DNA from: Phycisphaerae bacterium
GTDB taxonomy: Bacteria; Chloroflexota; Anaerolineae; 4572-78; J111
DNA length: 64,000 nt
Direction: 5' to 3'
Assembly: GCA_028285035.1 (NCBI GenBank)
Contig: JANQQF010000107.1
Coordinates: forward strand, 12,963 to 76,962
Shown here: positions 60,651 to 64,000 of the stretch, piece after piece
Layout of the letters: the number at the start of each line of letters is the position of its first letter
Position numbering within the stretch: the first letter of the stretch is position 1
Position numbers and translations under genes: made by a program
The notes under the pieces: model-generated
Databases searched by the model: none
Told to the model about the DNA's origin: nothing
What the model saw: only the letters and a program-made list of their open reading frames with translations

Positions 60651-61085
60651 ACATGACCTCCATCAACGCATTTACATTGGATAAATCAATCTGCCCAAAA
60701 CTGCTATTCCCTACTCCTATTTTAAAATTATAACAGCATTACTTAAGACCACTGATAGGAAATATGAACTATCGGTGATCAAAGCCCCAAGTATGTGACG
60801 CTTTTTTTACATTTTGTGACGTTTTTTAAACGCATTTGTGACGTTTCTTTGATACACTTAGCACCATCAAGTTTTGGGGCATTTTCGTTAATTTCAAGTA
60901 GAGTCTTCTACACGAACGATTTAATTTTGTTACTTTGTGGCATCACTGCGTATAGAATACTCGCAATATGTCGCGCTAAGCGAGGGATTTCTTAAAGAAA
61001 ATTTAGAGATTTGTTAGGTATCAGCTTATTTTATGTTACAATGGAAGCCATTGTCATACATACGTATAGGTTAGTTGCAGATAAA
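60651..61085. other. 435-bp divergent regulatory region between the AAA ATPase and recD2
   Basis: There is no gene here that I support. It contains the three phased TGTGACG repeats annotated separately and AT-rich stretches for both promoters. ATGs at 61041 and 61086 are in the recD2 frame; I use 61086. Confidence 0.5.
60794..60843. promoter_or_regulatory. Three phased TGTGACG repeats (iteron-like operator)
   Basis: TGTGACG occurs at 60794-60800, 60815-60821 and 60837-60843. The start-to-start spacings are 21 and 22 bases, two helical turns, so all face the same side of the DNA. The flanks (TTTTG before, TTT after) are alike in the second and third copies. It fits cooperative binding of a regulator of the divergent genes. 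Confidence 0.6.
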
Positions 61086-63275
61086 ATGGCTCAATCTACC
61101 ATACAACTCTCAGGTGTTGTGGAGCGTATCACCTACACAAACCCAGATAATGGTTACACCATCGCCCGCTTTCAGGCAACAGGTCGTTTTGGCTTGGTGA
61201 CGATCATAGGGGCATTGGCAGAGGTACATCCAGGGGCTCGTCTCAAAATTGAGGGATACTGGAAAACTCACCCCAAATACGGTGAGCAGTTTGAAATTGT
61301 ACGTTATGTGGAGGAGATGCCAGCCACAGTTGAGGGAATCAAACGTTATCTGGGTAGTGGCCTCATCAAGGGCGTTGGCCCAAAGATGGCCAAACGGATT
61401 GCCGAAAAATTTGGCACCTATACCTTGGATATTATCGAGAATAACATCGAGCGATTGAATGAGGTAGAAGGGATTGGGCATAAACGGGTGCAGATGATCG
61501 CCAAGGCTTGGGAAGGTCAAAAGCAAATCAAAGAGATTATGCTATTTTTACAAAGCCATCAAGTCAGTACCAACTTGGCAGTGAAAATTTACAAGACATA
61601 CGGTGATCGAGCGATTACAATCGTTAAGGACGCCCCTTATCGGTTGGCCCGGGACATTTTTGGCATTGGCTTTCTCACCGCAGACAAAATCGCACGAAAC
61701 ATCGGCATTGCTGAAGACGCGCCACAGCGCATTGCTGCGGGGATCATTTATACGCTCAATCAGTTAGCCGATCAAGGGCACGTCTTTGCTCCTCGGGCGC
61801 ATCTCATTGAGGCTGCTATCAAAATCTTGGGCGTGGAAGCCAGCCAAATCGAGGCACAAATTGAGGTACTTCAGCAAGAAGAGCAGATCAAAATCGATAG
61901 CGAGGTTGAAGAAGAGGCGGTATACCTCAACCCATTTTATTTTGCCGAGATAGGGGTCACCCGGCAAATCAAAACCTTACTGGCCAGCGAGGTGAGTCAC
62001 CTCCACAATTTTCAGAATCTCAATTGGGAAAAGGCTTTGGCCCAATTAGCCGCCAGCCATCTAAAAAATATTACCCTTGCCCCACAGCAACAACAGGCCG
62101 TTGAAATGGCCCTCACTCAGCCTGTCAGTATTTTGACCGGGGGACCGGGCACGGGAAAAACAAGTACCGTACAGGCGATCCTAACGATGCTCCAAACTCA
62201 AGGTAAAAAAGCCCTGTTAGCGGCACCGACGGGTCGAGCAGCTAAACGTTTAGCTGAAAGTACAGGTCAGGAAGCAAAAACGATCCATCGGCTGTTGGAA
62301 GTTAGCCCCAGCGAAGGATTCAAATTCCAGCGACACCAGGAAAACCCGTTGGTTTGCGATCTGCTCATCGTAGACGAGTGCTCGATGATCGATCTAATTT
62401 TGATGAATAGCCTGCTCAAGGCCGTTGCCAAAGGCACGCATTTGTTGCTAGTAGGTGATGCCGATCAATTACCAAGCGTGGGAGCGGGCAATGTTCTCCG
62501 CGATTTGATCGGGAGCGGCGTCGTGCCGGTAACGCGCTTGAGTACCATTTTTCGACAGGCCGCTGATAGCACAATCATCACCAATGCTCACCGCATCAAC
62601 CAAGGCGAGATGCCGCTCTTCCCAAAAAACGAAAAAGAGGATTTCTACTTTTTCGGGAAAGAAGAGCCAGAAGGAGCAGCTGCATTACTGGTGGATGTTG
62701 TTAGTCATCGTATTTCTAATAAGTTTGGGATCCCCGCCAATGACATTCAAACCTTAAGCCCGATGCACCGTGGGGCCGTGGGGGCACGGGTCTTAAACGA
62801 GAAACTACAAGCGGCTTTAAATCCCTTACGTTATGATCAACCTGAATATCGGAGTGGTAGTCGCGTGTTTCGAGTTGGGGATCGAGTATTACAGTTGCGT
62901 AATAATTATGACAAAGATGTTTTTAATGGGGATATTGGCCGAATTCAAACAATTGATTTAGAGGATGGCGAAATTATTGTTGAATTTGAGGGGCGGCTCA
63001 TCACCTATGAAACGAATGACTTAGATGAATTGACCTTGGCGTATGCGATGAGCGTTCATAAAAGCCAGGGGAGTGAATATCCAGTGGTAGTGTTACCTCT
63101 GTTGCCCCAGCATTATATGATGCTCCAGCGCAATCTGCTTTATACAGCCATCACCCGAGCCAAGAAAATGGTGGTCATTGTTGGCACTCGTAAAGCCATC
63201 GCGATGGCTGTTAAAAATAACAAGATTACTACGCGTTGGTCAGCCCTACAAACGCGACTTTCGTCCCCATCGTAA
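61086..63275 (+). CDS. recD2: RecD2-type SF1B DNA helicase
   Basis: This 729-residue helicase starts LSGVVERITYTNPDNGYTIA. An OB/N-terminal region is followed by a helix-hairpin-helix pair (SGLIKGVGPKMAKRIAEKFG). The motor has Walker A LTGGPGTGKTSTV (about 360), Walker B LLIVDECSMIDL and VGDADQLPSVGAGNVL. The C-terminal motifs are YAMSVHKSQGSEYPVV and LLYTAITRAKK (motif VI). It unwinds DNA 5' to 3' in repair without RecBC. ATG 61086 matches the family start; an in-frame ATG at 61041 adds 15 residues. It is divergent from the AAA ATPase gene. Confidence 0.95.
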   Translation: MAQSTIQLSGVVERITYTNPDNGYTIARFQATGRFGLVTIIGALAEVHPGARLKIEGYWKTHPKYGEQFEIVRYVEEMPATVEGIKRYLGSGLIKGVGPKMAKRIAEKFGTYTLDIIENNIERLNEVEGIGHKRVQMIAKAWEGQKQIKEIMLFLQSHQVSTNLAVKIYKTYGDRAITIVKDAPYRLARDIFGIGFLTADKIARNIGIAEDAPQRIAAGIIYTLNQLADQGHVFAPRAHLIEAAIKILGVEASQIEAQIEVLQQEEQIKIDSEVEEEAVYLNPFYFAEIGVTRQIKTLLASEVSHLHNFQNLNWEKALAQLAASHLKNITLAPQQQQAVEMALTQPVSILTGGPGTGKTSTVQAILTMLQTQGKKALLAAPTGRAAKRLAESTGQEAKTIHRLLEVSPSEGFKFQRHQENPLVCDLLIVDECSMIDLILMNSLLKAVAKGTHLLLVGDADQLPSVGAGNVLRDLIGSGVVPVTRLSTIFRQAADSTIITNAHRINQGEMPLFPKNEKEDFYFFGKEEPEGAAALLVDVVSHRISNKFGIPANDIQTLSPMHRGAVGARVLNEKLQAALNPLRYDQPEYRSGSRVFRVGDRVLQLRNNYDKDVFNGDIGRIQTIDLEDGEIIVEFEGRLITYETNDLDELTLAYAMSVHKSQGSEYPVVVLPLLPQHYMMLQRNLLYTAITRAKKMVVIVGTRKAIAMAVKNNKITTRWSALQTRLSSPS

Positions 63276-64000
63276 CCTTTTCTCGAATTTTAAGACATCT
63301 TAAGATAGGACAATAGTTTGACACTCAGCAATCTAGACAAAAAAGGGTTGATTTTGGGACTACTAGCCTAATGATTATTTTTTGAATTTGAGGTATTTTA
63401 GAGTTATGTCGTCTTAACATTTTTAAATTGTGCACTTAAGTTTCAAATAGTATATAATTTTTTTAGTAACTTTAGTGTAAACTGGAGACACTTTTCAAAA
63501 AAGAGGATTTTGAAATAGTGAAAATTATGCCTAAGTTTAGCTACGATCCAGTTTAATTAGATATACTCAGACAAGTATAGTGCCCAAGCTTAATGATGGG
63601 CTATCACACGTCTGAAATCTTTAACATACAAAATATATAAACATCATCGGCACCGTTAAGCCAAAAGTATTTGGCAGGTCTGGAAAATTTCGCAAATCAT
63701 TTTGCAAGCCACGAAAGATTTGGCAAATCCCAATGATTTGGCAAATCGAAGGATTTGTGGGCATTTTTTAGACAAAGGAGTTAATCACGTTTCAGGTTAA
63801 ACTGAGATAAAATTAGCCCGCTCATACGGATAGATGATGTTTATTTTTTTGTAGAATAGAGTTGTTCCTGAATAAGTAATCATATCAGACTACCCTAATT
63901 TAACAGCAAATTGAGGGATGAATCGAATGAAAATCTTTGGTAAATCCTCAAATTCGCTGTAAAACCGGAACATCTGATCTCTAAACCTTATTGCGGAACA
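63276..64000. other. 725-bp gene-free AT-rich end of window
   Basis: No ORF, RNA or terminator that I support covers this. A TATAAT lies at 63453-63458, and the repeat cluster at 63717-63757 is described separately. No DnaA-box-like TTATCCACA is seen, so I do not call it an origin. It is probably the upstream region of a gene beyond base 64000. Confidence 0.5.
63717..63757. repeat. Near-palindromic GATTTGGCAAATC repeats with a following hairpin
   Basis: GATTTGGCAAATC occurs at 63717-63729 and 63735-63747, start-to-start 18 bases. Each is a 6-bp dyad around one base. The second copy's CAAATC (63742-63747) also pairs with GATTTG at 63752-63757, across GAAG, and six T follow within ten bases. 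Related fragments (CGCAAATC, TTTGCAA) precede it from about 63690. It could be a terminator-like array or an operator. Confidence 0.5.

Noticed and set aside
60794..60843. Plasmid-type replication iterons
   Set aside because: There is no Rep gene, and the repeats lie between two ordinary chromosomal genes. A regulatory array is more likely.
63276..64000. Chromosome replication origin
   Set aside because: The region is AT-rich and repeated, but no DnaA boxes or dnaA/dnaN/gidA-type genes are seen.

Overview
The window looks like a chromosomal segment of a Chloroflexota bacterium, probably Anaerolineae-like. This is inferred from family content only. The hints are a Tat-type SBP_bac_5 lipoprotein with an Ala/Pro/Glu linker, a class D/E-type sortase, a PadR/DUF1700-type pair, a Ser/Thr kinase with TPRs, a giant cyclase-AAA-TPR protein, and many ATG/GTG/TTG starts behind GGAGG-like sites. 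I see no insertion sequence, phage or CRISPR array. Base composition is moderate and fairly even.

Layout. 1-6.1 kb: end of an unknown gene, a sortase, PadR with its membrane partner, a DUF4184 membrane protein, and two tandem membrane-anchored endonuclease/exonuclease/phosphatase (EEP) proteins. 6.2-7.3 kb: a frameshifted aminotransferase. 7.8-14.5 kb: a complete peptide-type ABC importer (binding lipoprotein, two permeases, one fused double ATPase) behind a perfect 38-bp palindrome. 14.6-18.2 kb: a CBS-ACT protein, a GHMP/beta-RFAP-synthase-like protein and a VWA lipoprotein. 18.4-24.4 kb: a same-strand run of epimerase, ThDP enzyme, DinB, MmgE/PrpD and beta-propeller lipoprotein. 24.4-26.2 kb: a minus-strand SDR plus URO-D/methyltransferase pair. 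26.4-33.1 kb: a glycosyltransferase, Ser/Thr kinase, nucleotidyltransferase and secreted beta-helix protein. 33.2-37.6 kb: one 1461-residue protein that joins a soluble-adenylyl-cyclase-like tandem cyclase, an AAA ATPase and TPRs to a full-length oligopeptide-binding (SBP_bac_5) domain.

37.8-50.1 kb is accessory metabolism: M20 peptidase, PIG-L deacetylase, methyltransferase, a decayed DMSP-lyase-like cupin, ankyrin and RDD membrane proteins, an AraC regulator, a SRPBCC protein, a frameshifted HSL-type esterase, a sulfatase, a FAD oxidoreductase and a nucleotidyltransferase. 50.25-50.43 kb: two identical tRNA-Ala(GGC) genes behind a strong promoter. 50.6-55.6 kb: a compact cluster (TrhP-type U32 protein, second U32-like protein, TrmN6-like methyltransferase, CmoA, CmoB) that reads as a dedicated anticodon-loop modification operon for the cmo5U34 pathway. 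55.8-59.1 kb: a YcaQ/AlkX-type protein, a small membrane protein, and folB-folK-folE. 59.3-63.3 kb: a MoxR-like AAA ATPase and recD2 on opposite sides of a regulatory region with three phased TGTGACG repeats. The last 725 bp hold no gene but contain a cluster of near-palindromic repeats.

Three genes are broken: two +1 frameshifts and one in-frame TAA. The best candidates for something undescribed are the cyclase-AAA-TPR-SBP fusion and the cmo5U operon with its second U32-like protein.
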